A stretch of DNA of 64,000 nucleotides from Granulosicoccus sp045106855. GTDB lineage: Bacteria; Pseudomonadota; Gammaproteobacteria; Granulosicoccales; Granulosicoccaceae. Made by a program: the position numbers and the translations under genes. Below, one piece after another: positions 27,667-37,135 of the stretch. The stretch spans positions 46,762-110,761 of the forward strand of contig JBGCFI010000010.1 of the NCBI GenBank assembly GCA_045106855.1, given 5' to 3'. The notes beneath the pieces are model-generated. The model did no database searches. It saw only the letters and a program-made list of their open reading frames with translations, and had not been told where the DNA came from. Position 1 is the stretch's first letter, and every line of letters begins with the position of its first letter.

Positions 27667-28866
27667 TCAAATACCGACATCCATATCCAGGTCAAAGACA
27701 TCGCCCAACTCATCACCGAATGCACTGACTTGCTCGCGCTTTTCGCCAACGAAATCATCAAGCGGCTCGTTTGAGACTACCGTGCTGTGCCGGGCCAACA
27801 GCCTGGCTATTCTTACTTGTGCGAACGGTATTGCTAATCCCAGCGATACGAGAATCAGGAGCAAATTTGAAAACATGACCCACCACAAGCTTGTGGTCTT
27901 GATGTCTGATACAAAACTTACTCGCTTATCCAGCAATGTATTGGCAAATACATGATTCCTGACACGCGCTCTCACCAGAGCCGCAACGTAGTACCCAACA
28001 ATTGCCAGGTAGAGAAACAGTGCTGGTATTACGTCAAACATGAAAAATAACGCTGCGTCGCCAACATCTTCTGGAGCTTCACCGTCGGACGTATTATCGA
28101 TGTGCTTTAGCTCATCCAGAACATCAACACCTTCCGGCCAGTAAAACATCGACAGAGAAATAAGGAGTAGTGCCAGCGTCACTACTGCCAGCAAAGTTGC
28201 CATACCATAGATCTTGAAAAAACTCCCCAGCGAGAGCTCAGATGAAAAGCGACTTTTTCCGTAACGATAGCCGTCGAGAAAATAACTGGATAGCTTTTCA
28301 TGGGTAAACGCTACCAAAATTATATTAAGCGCCAACACGACAACCACCAAGGTAACCAGAACCTGCGGTGATAGTTCCCAATGGTGCCAGAGATAAAATG
28401 CAAGAGCGCTAACTGCATACATAATGAGTGGAAGAACCATCTGATATAAATACAACGGCCACAGCGCCCCATCAAAATCGAAACGCACGTTCCGATAGCT
28501 TGTCATCCGCATATTGAATTTTGTCGAACGCCAGATTGCCCAGGGGAGAACAAGAAACAGCACGACGGTGGCGATGCTGGGCACTAGTGGATTTACTATC
28601 CCACCCGCCGTGACAGCAACGAACAACAATGCGGCAACCAATCGACTCAGCAATATTTGTAATGGCGACGCATGATAATCAAAGCTGGAACCATCAAGCA
28701 CGGTATTGCCATGAAAATAGCGCTTTGTACGCACTTTCGCCCAGGCAGAATAAATATAGAGCGTCACAATAGTCAGCAATATATTGACTATCCAGATCTT
28801 GAAAAACTGGGCACCCGTTCCGGTAAAACTGATGGGGTAACGCTGCTGCGGCTTGCTTAAATCCAT
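27667..28866 (-). CDS. YjgN-like (DUF898) integral membrane protein
   Basis: A 399-residue polytopic inner-membrane protein of unknown biochemical role. The N-terminus (YPISFTGTGAQFFKIW, then LYIYSAWAKVRTKRYFHGNT) is the DUF898 hallmark, and related repeats appear later (YRYGKSRFSSELSLGSFFKIY and RVRNHVFANTLLDKRVSF). Eight to ten hydrophobic segments are visible. The C-terminus is acidic, rich in Asp and Glu. It lies directly upstream of the M48 peptidase gene on the minus strand, probably in one unit. GGAAAG is a weak ribosome site 7 nt before the ATG. Confidence 0.88.
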   Translation of the reverse strand: MDLSKPQQRYPISFTGTGAQFFKIWIVNILLTIVTLYIYSAWAKVRTKRYFHGNTVLDGSSFDYHASPLQILLSRLVAALLFVAVTAGGIVNPLVPSIATVVLFLVLPWAIWRSTKFNMRMTSYRNVRFDFDGALWPLYLYQMVLPLIMYAVSALAFYLWHHWELSPQVLVTLVVVVLALNIILVAFTHEKLSSYFLDGYRYGKSRFSSELSLGSFFKIYGMATLLAVVTLALLLISLSMFYWPEGVDVLDELKHIDNTSDGEAPEDVGDAALFFMFDVIPALFLYLAIVGYYVAALVRARVRNHVFANTLLDKRVSFVSDIKTTSLWWVMFSNLLLILVSLGLAIPFAQVRIARLLARHSTVVSNEPLDDFVGEKREQVSAFGDELGDVFDLDMDVGI

Positions 28867-28956
28867 TTAGCTTTCCTCAAACAACCCGTTTTATCGAACA
28901 AACTGCCAACGCGATTGCAGATGATATGCTGATGCACCGTCTACTGCAAATTCGTC

Positions 28957-30078
28957 TCATCGGCTCTGGTGCATAGCGCCCAGATACTCTGTCGTTTGCA
29001 TTTCGAATAACCGGCTAGCTGCCCGTTCAAACTCAAAAGCCAGACGCTTGCCAGTATACAATTTATCGGCACGTGCCTCTGCAGACAAAATGAGTTTGAC
29101 GTGCCTGTCATAGAACTCATCAATCATATTGACAAAACGTCGGGCAGAGTCATTAGTCGTATCATCCATCACAGGAACATCGCTGATAAGAATCGTCTGA
29201 AACAAGCTGGCAAGTTCAATGTAATCGTTGGTAGAGCGACTTGTATTACACAATGTATCGAAGTTGAACCAGGCAACATCTGCACTATGACCAATCGCCG
29301 GCAATTGACGTGAATTGATCTCAATAGTTGTCGAGCTGATATCAAAATCAGCGCGTATCGTATCGAAATAATCTTGCATCATCTCCCGGGTTTTACGATC
29401 CGCCATCCCGTTTTCAAACCGACTTACCCGATAGACTGGCTCTTTCTGTAACAGCCTCAAGCGGTAATCCGTAACACCTACCATTTCCAGTACTTGCGTA
29501 TGATCTCTTATTTGCGCGATGGCCGGAATAAACCGGGCACGTTGCAAACCGTCTTTATACAAACCCTCGGGCCGCACATTAGATGTCGTCACCAGAGTCA
29601 CTCCACGGCTGAACAACGCTGTCAGCAATCCACCCAGTAACATGGCATCAGTGATGTCGTTGACATGTATTTCATCAAGCAACAATAAGCGCGAATGCGA
29701 TGACCAATCATCGGCAATAATCTGCATCGGGTTTTCAACACCCTCAAGCTTTCGCAGATCACTATGAATTTGCTGCATGAAGCGATGAAAGTGTAATCGG
29801 GTCTTGTCTTGAAAAGAGACAGCATCAAAAAACAAATCGCAAAGGTGAGTCTTTCCCCTGCCTACGCCGCCCCACAGGTACAAGCCCTGTATACCTTTGA
29901 CCTTGTTGGTTCCGGGTTTTTTCCAACGTGCGAATAATGATCGTGAGGGTGCAACCCAATTCTTGCGACGGCTTAACTCATCACTGATCAAATCAAGTTT
30001 CTGCATGACTGCACGCTGTTCGACATCTACGCGCAGTACTCCAGCGCTTACCTCAGCATCGTAACGAGCGAGTGGCAT
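28957..30078 (-). CDS. zapE: Cell division ATPase ZapE (AFG1-like)
   Basis: Cytoplasmic AAA-type ATPase that joins the constricted Z ring and modulates FtsZ filaments. The 373-residue protein is close to the E. coli length. Walker A is WGGVGRGKTHLCDLFFD (about residues 69-85), Walker B LLLLDEIHVNDITDAMLLGGLL, followed by LVTTSNVRPEGLYKDGLQR, which is diagnostic of AFG1/ZapE. The C-terminal EFERAASRLFEMQTTEYL is typical. It follows the PilZ gene on the minus strand with a 17-nt gap and may be its operon partner. Confidence 0.94.
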   Translation of the reverse strand: MPLARYDAEVSAGVLRVDVEQRAVMQKLDLISDELSRRKNWVAPSRSLFARWKKPGTNKVKGIQGLYLWGGVGRGKTHLCDLFFDAVSFQDKTRLHFHRFMQQIHSDLRKLEGVENPMQIIADDWSSHSRLLLLDEIHVNDITDAMLLGGLLTALFSRGVTLVTTSNVRPEGLYKDGLQRARFIPAIAQIRDHTQVLEMVGVTDYRLRLLQKEPVYRVSRFENGMADRKTREMMQDYFDTIRADFDISSTTIEINSRQLPAIGHSADVAWFNFDTLCNTSRSTNDYIELASLFQTILISDVPVMDDTTNDSARRFVNMIDEFYDRHVKLILSAEARADKLYTGKRLAFEFERAASRLFEMQTTEYLGAMHQSR

Positions 30079-30095
30079 GAGCTAATCGCCTCGCC

Positions 30096-30473
30096 CTAAT
30101 AGGGATCGCCGGAGGCGGCAGTACGCAGCGACCGAATGGCATCCTTTTGCCTGATGAGTGCATACTGATGCAATGCATCCTGTTCTTCGGCAAGCAGGTT
30201 TACAAATCTGCATTGCAAAGGTTCGTCATCATCGCTTGGCAAGACATCAACATACCCGCCAATTGAACGCCCGGCAGTTGGCAAGTCCATACTGAATGGG
30301 TAACGCCTGCCACTGGCTATTACATCGGCCGGCAGGGTAAAACCGCTGGCACTGATATCCAGCACTCGCATTAATCTCCCATCAATCTGGAGAATGATAG
30401 GATTGTCGGGATCAGGAACGACAGGATAAGCTGTTCGGCCACTGGACACTGCCTTGATGACAATCTCATTCAT
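30096..30473 (-). CDS. PilZ-domain protein
   Basis: A 125-residue protein with a PilZ-like fold, which in characterised members binds cyclic di-GMP. The second signature DxSxxG is clear (VLDISASGF, residues 38-46). Later strands GGYVDVLPSDDDEPLQCRFVNL are typical. The upstream RxxxR motif is degenerate: only the Arg in SSGRTAYPV is seen, so ligand binding is uncertain. The ATG at 30473 overlaps the TAA of the MotA-like gene by one base, so the two are coupled. That pairing recalls YcgR-type brakes acting on motor proteins; this is inference. Confidence 0.72.
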   Translation of the reverse strand: MNEIVIKAVSSGRTAYPVVPDPDNPIILQIDGRLMRVLDISASGFTLPADVIASGRRYPFSMDLPTAGRSIGGYVDVLPSDDDEPLQCRFVNLLAEEQDALHQYALIRQKDAIRSLRTAASGDPY

Positions 30474-31213
30474 TATCGTAAACCCGGCGGAACTAACAAG
30501 GCAAGACGTGCATGTAGTCTCTGAACATTGTTGTCCTCCAACATGATGACTGCCCCCCTGTAGGCAATCTCCGCAATGACGATTTCTCGCATGTGAGCGG
30601 CTCGAAGTCGAGCAACAAGGACCGATAGCATGATGGCAAGACTTGCGCCACAAACGAATGGCAGAAACGTACTCCCCGTTATCACACCAGCAGATGTATT
30701 GACGTACCGGAACAACGTACCGAGCAAGCCAAACAACAATGCGTACAGGGAAGCAAAAACGAAGACGTCGGCTGCCATCTGATGGTAGACCCGCTCACCA
30801 GCGATACGTCGATCCAGCGCAAACCGGATAGACGAATCATGGGACGCGTCACCTATCAGTTGACATATCTCTTCCACTTCCACCGAATTGGAGCGAATTT
30901 CAGCAACACCCAGTAAGCCATCACGTCGGCACACTTCACAGACCTTGAGCATTGCCCGGATCATTTGTCGAGGTGAGTTACCACCCTGGACTCCCCTGCT
31001 CAATGCCAACTGCAAGGCATGATTTATCTGTGCCATGGAGAAGCTGACCAGCAAACCTGCCAGTGCGCCTCCAAATACAACAATAATAGAACGCATGGCA
31101 TCGACAATGTTACTGGTGTCGCTCAGAAACATGGCTAAACCGACAGTGACAAACAGCGCAGCCAGCACCAGCGGTATTATCTGCAACACATTAACGCTCT
31201 GCTGTTTGCGCAC
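30473..31213 (-). CDS. MotA/TolQ/ExbB-like membrane protein
   Basis: A membrane protein resembling MotA-type ion-channel subunits. It has an N-terminal helix pair (VLQIIPLVLAALFVTVGLA and IIVVFGGALAGLLVSFSM), a cytoplasmic loop with AMLKVCEVCRRDGLLGVAE like the MotA loop that contacts FliG, then two more helices and an end resembling MotA (YRGAVIMLEDNNVQRLHARL, then PPGLR). The conserved prolines of MotA helix 3 are not obvious, so proton conduction is doubtful. The start is uncertain: I chose GTG at 31213 (AGAAG upstream, 246 residues). GTG 31243 and TTG 31342 are possible. No motB or flagellar gene is near. Confidence 0.65.
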   Translation of the reverse strand: MRKQQSVNVLQIIPLVLAALFVTVGLAMFLSDTSNIVDAMRSIIVVFGGALAGLLVSFSMAQINHALQLALSRGVQGGNSPRQMIRAMLKVCEVCRRDGLLGVAEIRSNSVEVEEICQLIGDASHDSSIRFALDRRIAGERVYHQMAADVFVFASLYALLFGLLGTLFRYVNTSAGVITGSTFLPFVCGASLAIMLSVLVARLRAAHMREIVIAEIAYRGAVIMLEDNNVQRLHARLALLVPPGLR

Positions 31214-31370
31214 CAATAATTCTTCTGAAGTCTTCAGTAACACGATGGGTTTAAGGCCGGATACGGTGAGATATAGACAAACCCCGGTCCTTACTGCTGT
31301 CGACCCGGCTATGCTCCAAAAAGAATAGCAGAATACTTTCAAGGTTAAAGTCGGATTTCTGGCACAACGG

Positions 31371-32105
31371 CTATCTAGCCAGCTCTAACCACGGCGGAAC
31401 CTGAGGGCCAGCCACAGCAAGCCTGCTATCCAAAACACGCGCATTGACGCTCACGCGGCACAACAGCTGCCAGAACGCTTCCGAATGGTTCAGATGAACC
31501 GTATGGGCGAGTTCATGCAAAAGAACATAGTCAACAAGCTCCCGACTGAGAAAAAGCAGTTTGTAGTTGAGACTGAGGGTACCACTGGAGGAATAGCTAC
31601 CCCAGACGCTCCTTTGTCCGCGTATGCTCACTCGCTGATAGCTGAATCCATGCAAATGTGCATGGGAAGCAAGCAATGGCGGAAGGAAGCGGCGCGCCAG
31701 AATTTTCAGGTGCCCGGCTATTTCCTGCGCTACTGCCGGTTTGTCATGTGTCGAAGACTTGACACAAATATGCAATATGGCTGGATCATTATCAGGTTGT
31801 GTTGGTGCTGCAGAGCTTTCAGCGCCCTGGTAGCTCAACACCAGGCGTATCCCGACCGCCTTCAATGAAAGCACCTGCGGTGGCCATTGCCTGAACTGAG
31901 GCAATATTTTGGCTTCCATATCGGCCAGTGCGGCATCGATCCACGATCGGTTGCTTTCTATGAAGTCGTTAACCTTGTAGCGGGCAAAACGCCGGGGGAT
32001 CGTAACGATCAACCCTCTACCGGGCACCACACGTAACGAGGCACGTTTGGCTCGACGGGACACGTACAATTCGTATGTCAGGCTAGGCGGCTCTTGAATT
32101 GGCAT
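31371..32105 (-). CDS. YgjP-like metallopeptidase-domain protein
   Basis: A 244-residue protein of the YgjP/DUF45 family, related to SprT and zinc metallopeptidases. The zinc motif HELAHTVHLNHSEAFW is near residues 196-211, with the third ligand His after LN. The preceding QRSVWGSYSSSGTLSLNYKL is the usual WGSCS-type strand, here with Tyr for Cys. The N-terminal domain RRAKRASLRVVPGRGLIVTIPR is typical. No signal peptide is present, so it is cytoplasmic. It starts the minus-strand run that continues to the MotA-like gene (29-nt or longer gap), and is divergent from the antiporter. Confidence 0.87.
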   Translation of the reverse strand: MPIQEPPSLTYELYVSRRAKRASLRVVPGRGLIVTIPRRFARYKVNDFIESNRSWIDAALADMEAKILPQFRQWPPQVLSLKAVGIRLVLSYQGAESSAAPTQPDNDPAILHICVKSSTHDKPAVAQEIAGHLKILARRFLPPLLASHAHLHGFSYQRVSIRGQRSVWGSYSSSGTLSLNYKLLFLSRELVDYVLLHELAHTVHLNHSEAFWQLLCRVSVNARVLDSRLAVAGPQVPPWLELAR

Positions 32106-32166
32106 AAAATTACGATGCCTTGCTCACGCGTCAACATCAACATTCCACGTAAACAGACAAAAATTA

Positions 32167-32209
32167 TTTGCAGCAATGCAAATCATGGAGCCGATAGTTT
32201 ACTAAACTG
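32167..32209. promoter_or_regulatory. Two perfect dyads in the ygjP-like / antiporter divergent region
   Basis: ATTTGCA (32167-32173) pairs with TGCAAAT (32178-32184), and AGTTTA (32197-32202) pairs with TAAACT (32204-32209) around one central base. Both lie within the 165-nt gap between divergent genes. Spacing and symmetry suggest operators of a dimeric regulator such as a TetR or MarR type; no cognate regulator is adjacent. Confidence 0.4.
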
Positions 32210-32270
32210 TACAGGTGACAGCGTGGTATCAGCCTACTGAATTTTATTTTCATCGCCAGCCCCATAGTCT

Positions 32271-33530
32271 ATGTCGTTACTCAGCATAACCAGTATCCTT
32301 ATCACCGTATCGGCGCTTTTCGCTTACGTAAACTACCGGACGCTGAAACTACCGAACACAATCGGCATCATGGTTATCTCGCTCGCGTTTTCGCTGGTGC
32401 TGGTCATGCTGGGTAACATCGGTTTCGGCGATGCCGAGCGTGTGGCGGCTGACATCATCGGCCAGATAGAGTTTGACAACGCCTTACTTAACGGCATGCT
32501 CGGTTTTCTGCTATTTGCAGGGGCCATGCACATCGACCTCGATCGACTACTGGAACGCAAGTGGACTATCGGTCTGCTTGCCTCGGTAGGTGTACTCACC
32601 AGCATGTTTCTGGTCGCAGGTGGTGCTTACTACCTGTTTCAGTTATTCGGCTATCACGTGCCGTTTATATTCTGCTTACTGTTCGGATCACTTATCTCGC
32701 CCACCGACCCGATTGCCGTCATGGGGATTCTGAAAACGGCCGGTGCCAGCAAATCTCTGGAAATCAAGATAGCTGGCGAATCTCTGTTTAATGATGGTGT
32801 AGCCATTGTGGTTTTTCTTGCCATATTCGGTATCGCCGTCAACGGCGAACAATTTAATGCACAGCACGTTGGCGTTCTTTTTGTTCAAGAGGCTATTGGC
32901 GGGGCAATATTCGGATTTGTCTGTGGCTGGGTTGTCCTGAAGATGCTTAAGCGCGTGGATAGCTATCAGGTCGAAGTGTTGCTCACACTGGCACTGGTGG
33001 CCGGTGGATGTACCGCTGCCGCTGGCCTGCACTTGTCAGCCCCCATAGCCGTCGTAGTCGCAGGTTTAATGATTGGCAATCATGGTCGGCGCGATGCCAT
33101 GAGTAATACCACCGTGCAACACCTGGACACCTTCTGGGAACTGATTGACGAAATTCTGAATGCTGTCCTGTTTCTTATTATCGGTCTGGAAGTTATTGTC
33201 ATCCAGCTCAACGCCCAGGCCTGGATGGCCGGGGTATGTATGGCAATCATGGTACTGTCCGCTCGCATGATATCTGTGGGAATCCCAGTCACGATACTTC
33301 GAAAACTAAATCGCGAATTTCACCCACACGCAATCAAGATTCTCACCTGGGGAGGATTGCGCGGCGGCATCTCGGTTGCTTTGGCCTTATCCATACCGGC
33401 AAGCCCCGAACGTGATCTTATCGTGGCGGTTACGTATGTGATTGTGGTACTTTCAATTCTGGTCCAGGGTTTGACCATAGGTAAGCTTGTCAAAGCGACA
33501 GCACAGCCAACCAACGCGGAAGCCGACTAG
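32271..33530 (+). CDS. CPA1-family sodium/proton antiporter
   Basis: Inner-membrane cation/proton antiporter of the NhaP/CPA1 type, 419 residues with 11-12 hydrophobic helices. The transport-site motif is LISPTDPIAVMGILK, and GESLFNDGVAIVVF carries the ND pair that binds the cation. TWGGLRGGISVALAL near the C-terminus is the third conserved region. It ends soon after the last helix, with no long cytoplasmic C-terminal domain. It is a single gene facing a convergent histidine kinase. A marine habitat makes Na+ export plausible, but ion specificity is not provable here. Confidence 0.92.
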   Translation: MSLLSITSILITVSALFAYVNYRTLKLPNTIGIMVISLAFSLVLVMLGNIGFGDAERVAADIIGQIEFDNALLNGMLGFLLFAGAMHIDLDRLLERKWTIGLLASVGVLTSMFLVAGGAYYLFQLFGYHVPFIFCLLFGSLISPTDPIAVMGILKTAGASKSLEIKIAGESLFNDGVAIVVFLAIFGIAVNGEQFNAQHVGVLFVQEAIGGAIFGFVCGWVVLKMLKRVDSYQVEVLLTLALVAGGCTAAAGLHLSAPIAVVVAGLMIGNHGRRDAMSNTTVQHLDTFWELIDEILNAVLFLIIGLEVIVIQLNAQAWMAGVCMAIMVLSARMISVGIPVTILRKLNREFHPHAIKILTWGGLRGGISVALALSIPASPERDLIVAVTYVIVVLSILVQGLTIGKLVKATAQPTNAEAD

Positions 33531-33572
33531 GACAATTTTTTACCTTGCTAAAGATTTGACAAGCAATAGCAC

Positions 33573-35354
33573 CTACTGATTAACAGCCGGATTTAATCTC
33601 TGTACAGAAGATGGGTCAGATATAAAAGGCGTTGTGAGCAATCGCTGCATGACATCGTAAAGCTCATCAGGGCGCACCGGTTTGTGCAATAACTGCAAAC
33701 CGGTTTCCTTAACCTGTTTTAATCTCTCGGGCGAGGTATCTCCCGTTACAATGATTGCGTGAATGTGCGTATCGCACGATTCCCTGATAGCCTCGACGGC
33801 ATCCACGCCATTGAGGTTGTCAGCCAATCGGTAATCCGAAATAATGATGTCGGGTATCATGTCGCTCAGCGCCAGAATCCTCAGCGAATCGCGCGCTGAC
33901 TCAGCCAACAATACCTCACAACCCCATCCCTCCAGCATGTGTCGCATGCTCTGCAAGACTTGCAGCTCGTCATCGATTACGAGTACTCGCCTTCCCTCTG
34001 CCACAATACCCGTCGAAAGCTGCGTCTGCTCGATGATTCGAGAAGCATCACCGCCAGGTACGATCATGCGAAAGACGGTGCCTTTGCCTTCCACTGACTC
34101 CATATCCAAACGTAAATCCATCAGATCACATAGCCTTCTTACGATGGCCAATCCCAACCCCAGACCCTTGTTGCGATCACGCGCTGGATTGTTCAACTGG
34201 TAGTACTCTGAGAAAACATCCTCCGTGAATTCTGCAGGAATGCCAATACCGGTATCTGCCAGAGAGACGAGTTTTGAGCCGTCAGCTCGCGCATTGCACT
34301 GAAGCGATATAGAGCCCGAACTGGTGTACTGAACTGCATTGGAAAGCAGATTACGAAGTACGCGCTCAAGCAGCACTACATCACTGTACAAAACATGATC
34401 GCCAGCGCAAATGGATAGCGAAACCCCTTTTTCAGACGCTTGCTGCTCAAATTGCGCCCTCAATGCATCAAAAACACGACTTGCCGGAACGTGTTCTGGG
34501 TTAAATTCGATAATTTCCGCATCCAGGCGGGATACGTCCAGCAGACTGTTAAACAGGCTATTCAACGCATCTGCAGATTTCGTCATATCTTCAATAATGC
34601 GGATTTTTTCATGTTCTTTTTCACGTGTTCTTAATGCGCTGAGAAACAAGCCCATGGCATGAAGCGGTTGCCGCAAATCATGACTTGCAGCAGCAAGGAA
34701 ACGACTCTTTGCCACCATCGCACGCTCAGCTATCTGTTTTTCCTCAGCCAGGCTTTCAACCAGGTTCTGGTTGTCCAGCTGCGATGAGATCAATTCGCGA
34801 TTAACCCTGTTCGATCTGAGTGCCAACATGAAATTTATGCCAAGAAACATAAACAGCAGAAATCCGACTAGTTCGAGGGAATCTGTTCCGGACAAGAGAT
34901 GCGCTATCGCTAACGGCACGACCAGTGGCACTGAGAAACTGATGAATGCGGGCAAATAATTACCGCCACTGGCTGCACTGATAGTCACCATTCCAGCGAA
35001 TATTGTAGAGATCAGAAGCATAAACTCAGTGCTGTAAGAGGAATAAAACGTTAGAGGCCATGCCCCCCAGATAAAGCCAGCCGCAAGGCTTCCCAACCAG
35101 AACAGCGTGCCCCAGATGGGTCGCTCGCGAGTTTTCTGATCCGCGTTCAGGTAGGCAAAGATGCACCAAAAGCGCAGAACGGCTGAAATACCCACAGCGC
35201 CGAGCCAGAAAATATGCGTCATATGGGGCACGTGGCGCCAGAAAAACAGGGTAATAACCAACGCACAGACAAAGGCGCCCGCGATAAGGATGGTTCCCTG
35301 ATTGTAAATCAGCCGGATTTGCTCATTGTAGATTTTACGGTCGATATCGATCAA
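33573..35354 (-). CDS. Hybrid sensor histidine kinase/response regulator
   Basis: A 593-residue two-component hybrid. Six or so membrane helices fill residues 20-180. The HisKA domain has the phospho-accepting His225 in AAASHDLRQPLHAMGL. HATPase motifs are N-box NLLSNAVQY, ADTGIGIP, and GLGLGLAIVRRL. A C-terminal receiver has acidic DD at 461-462, phospho-acceptor Asp507 (IIISDYRL) and Lys in LLHKPV. The SHDLRQPL sequence places it with a hybrid class found next to LuxR-type regulators, but no DNA-binding partner is adjacent. No periplasmic sensor domain is present, so the signal may be sensed in or at the membrane. Confidence 0.92.
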   Translation of the reverse strand: MIDIDRKIYNEQIRLIYNQGTILIAGAFVCALVITLFFWRHVPHMTHIFWLGAVGISAVLRFWCIFAYLNADQKTRERPIWGTLFWLGSLAAGFIWGAWPLTFYSSYSTEFMLLISTIFAGMVTISAASGGNYLPAFISFSVPLVVPLAIAHLLSGTDSLELVGFLLFMFLGINFMLALRSNRVNRELISSQLDNQNLVESLAEEKQIAERAMVAKSRFLAAASHDLRQPLHAMGLFLSALRTREKEHEKIRIIEDMTKSADALNSLFNSLLDVSRLDAEIIEFNPEHVPASRVFDALRAQFEQQASEKGVSLSICAGDHVLYSDVVLLERVLRNLLSNAVQYTSSGSISLQCNARADGSKLVSLADTGIGIPAEFTEDVFSEYYQLNNPARDRNKGLGLGLAIVRRLCDLMDLRLDMESVEGKGTVFRMIVPGGDASRIIEQTQLSTGIVAEGRRVLVIDDELQVLQSMRHMLEGWGCEVLLAESARDSLRILALSDMIPDIIISDYRLADNLNGVDAVEAIRESCDTHIHAIIVTGDTSPERLKQVKETGLQLLHKPVRPDELYDVMQRLLTTPFISDPSSVQRLNPAVNQ

Positions 35355-35587
35355 TGATCCGGCCTCCTGATTTTGTCAAACGAACATGACATTGTACTTC
35401 TTTCAAGTGGCAGTAGAATACTTCTCAGAGGAAAACCAGCGCGGTGTGTTGCCGTTCTGCCAGTGGTCCTGGTCACTCGAAGGCGACACTCAACGGGTAA
35501 ATTTCGGCTAATCGTCGTCATAGCCGTGACGTGGCGGCCGTACTTGGCTAACATTCCCCGATATCTTTCAAGCAAACAGATCTGACT

Positions 35588-35917
35588 ATGACTCAAGAAA
35601 TCGTTCTTCACTATCAACTGAGCGACGGCTCCACGCGCACCGTCGATGCTAAAGTTGGAGATAGCATCATGAATACCGCCATACACAATGATATTGACGA
35701 GGTGGTGGCAGAGTGCGGTGGAAGCCTGATCTGTGCAACCTGTCACGTGTATCTGGACGAGGCAACCGCGGCACTTTACGACCCACCGGACGATATGGAA
35801 CTGGATATGCTGGAAGGTGTCGCGGCGGAAAGACGCGACAACTCCCGACTCAGCTGCCAGCTCATTGTAAAAGCCGAACTTGCAGGACACACAATCCATA
35901 CTCCGGAACGACAGTAA
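35588..35917 (+). CDS. 2Fe-2S ferredoxin (adrenodoxin/putidaredoxin type)
   Basis: Small electron carrier of 109 residues. Cluster ligands are Cys43, Cys49, Cys52 (CGGSLICATC) and Cys90 (RLSCQL). EVVAECGGSLICATCHVYL and the acidic DMELDMLEGVAAERRDNSRLSC region are typical of ferredoxins that reduce cytochromes P450 or ring hydroxylases, or that serve Fe-S assembly. The two plus-strand genes after it are a PLP aminotransferase (29-nt gap) and pncB, but a functional tie is not obvious. A 193-codon open frame on the opposite strand is a shadow. Confidence 0.92.
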   Translation: MTQEIVLHYQLSDGSTRTVDAKVGDSIMNTAIHNDIDEVVAECGGSLICATCHVYLDEATAALYDPPDDMELDMLEGVAAERRDNSRLSCQLIVKAELAGHTIHTPERQ

Positions 35918-35946
35918 ACAGCCAGTCAGCAACGTAATGGATTTTC

Positions 35947-37125
35947 ATGAGTCTTAACCTCAAGCTAGTCAAGGCGTTTGACCGCATTGGCGAAGAAAAC
36001 GCATTCGCTGTACTTGCACGAGCCGGGGAATTGGCAGCACAGGGACGTGACATTATAAATCTGGGGATAGGACAACCCGATTTTCCAACACCTGAAAATA
36101 TCGTTGAAGCTGCCGTCAAGGCAATACGTGATGGGCATCATGGCTATACACCGGCAGTCGGAATAGAGCCACTTCGCGAAGCGGTGGCAAGCGATCTGGC
36201 TAAGCGCTATGGCAACGAAATAGACAGCAATAATGTCATCATTGTGCCGGGTGGCAAAGTCACCATGTTTTCAGCCATCCTGATGTTTGGTGAACCCGGC
36301 GCCGAAATTATTTATCCGGACCCCGGATTTCCCATTTATCGCTCCATGATCGAATTCACTGGGGCTGAAGCCGTTCCGATTCCTATCCGCGAAGTCAATA
36401 ACTTTGCGTTTTCCGCCGAGGAGACGCTCTCGCTGATAACACCGGCAACACGCCTTGTCATTATCAACTCCCCCGCCAACCCCTGCGGAGGTGTTACCCC
36501 TAAAGCCGAATTTGATGCTCTGGTTAAAGGCCTTGCGGACTACCCGGATGTGGCAATTCTGTCGGATGAAATCTATGACCAGATGACTTATGACGGGGTT
36601 GAGCACGTATCACTGCTCAGTTATCCGGAAATCCGGGATAGACTCATCTTGCTAAACGGCTGGTCTAAAACCTATGCGATGACCGGTTGGCGGCTTGGTT
36701 ATTCTTTATGGCCAGACTCACTGTTCGATGCAGTTCGCAAGCTTGCCGTTAACTGCTGGAGCTGCGTTAATGCTCCTGCCCAATATGCAGCACTTGAAGC
36801 ACTGACCGGACCACAGGAAAGTGTCCAGCACATGATGGACGCTTTCGATGAGCGACGAAAATTAACCGTTGACCTACTCAACGGCATACCGGGGGTTAGT
36901 TGTGTAACACCTGAAGGCGCGTTCTACGCGTTCCCCAACATATCAGACACCCAATGGCAGGCTAAACCTCTGGCCAGGGCTCTGCTGGAAGACGCAGGAG
37001 TTGCGACCATTGGCGGACCGGATTTCGGTATTCATGGCGAGGGTTACATTCGCATCTCGTACGCCAACTCGTCATCTAACATTAAGCAAGCCATCGAACG
37101 CATGAGCGTTTTTCTGGCCTCCTGA
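35947..37125 (+). CDS. Class I PLP-dependent aminotransferase
   Basis: Fold-type I aminotransferase of the aspartate-aminotransferase superfamily, 392 residues. Visible marks: LGIGQPDFPTPENI, GYTPAVGIEPLREAVA, NSPANPCGG, SDEIYDQMTYDG, the PLP Lys in NGWSKTYAMTGWRLGY, and the substrate-carboxylate Arg in YIRISYANS near the C-terminus. Subgroup AT-I gamma, whose members act on aspartate, aromatic or branched substrates; the substrate here is not defined. It follows ferredoxin with a 29-nt gap and precedes pncB by 10 nt, so the three likely form one transcript. Confidence 0.92.
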   Translation: MSLNLKLVKAFDRIGEENAFAVLARAGELAAQGRDIINLGIGQPDFPTPENIVEAAVKAIRDGHHGYTPAVGIEPLREAVASDLAKRYGNEIDSNNVIIVPGGKVTMFSAILMFGEPGAEIIYPDPGFPIYRSMIEFTGAEAVPIPIREVNNFAFSAEETLSLITPATRLVIINSPANPCGGVTPKAEFDALVKGLADYPDVAILSDEIYDQMTYDGVEHVSLLSYPEIRDRLILLNGWSKTYAMTGWRLGYSLWPDSLFDAVRKLAVNCWSCVNAPAQYAALEALTGPQESVQHMMDAFDERRKLTVDLLNGIPGVSCVTPEGAFYAFPNISDTQWQAKPLARALLEDAGVATIGGPDFGIHGEGYIRISYANSSSNIKQAIERMSVFLAS

Positions 37126-37135
37126 GGAAAATTCG

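Noticed and set aside
35351..35932. 193-codon frame on the minus strand
   Set aside because: It runs antisense to the well-supported ferredoxin gene and does not look like a protein.
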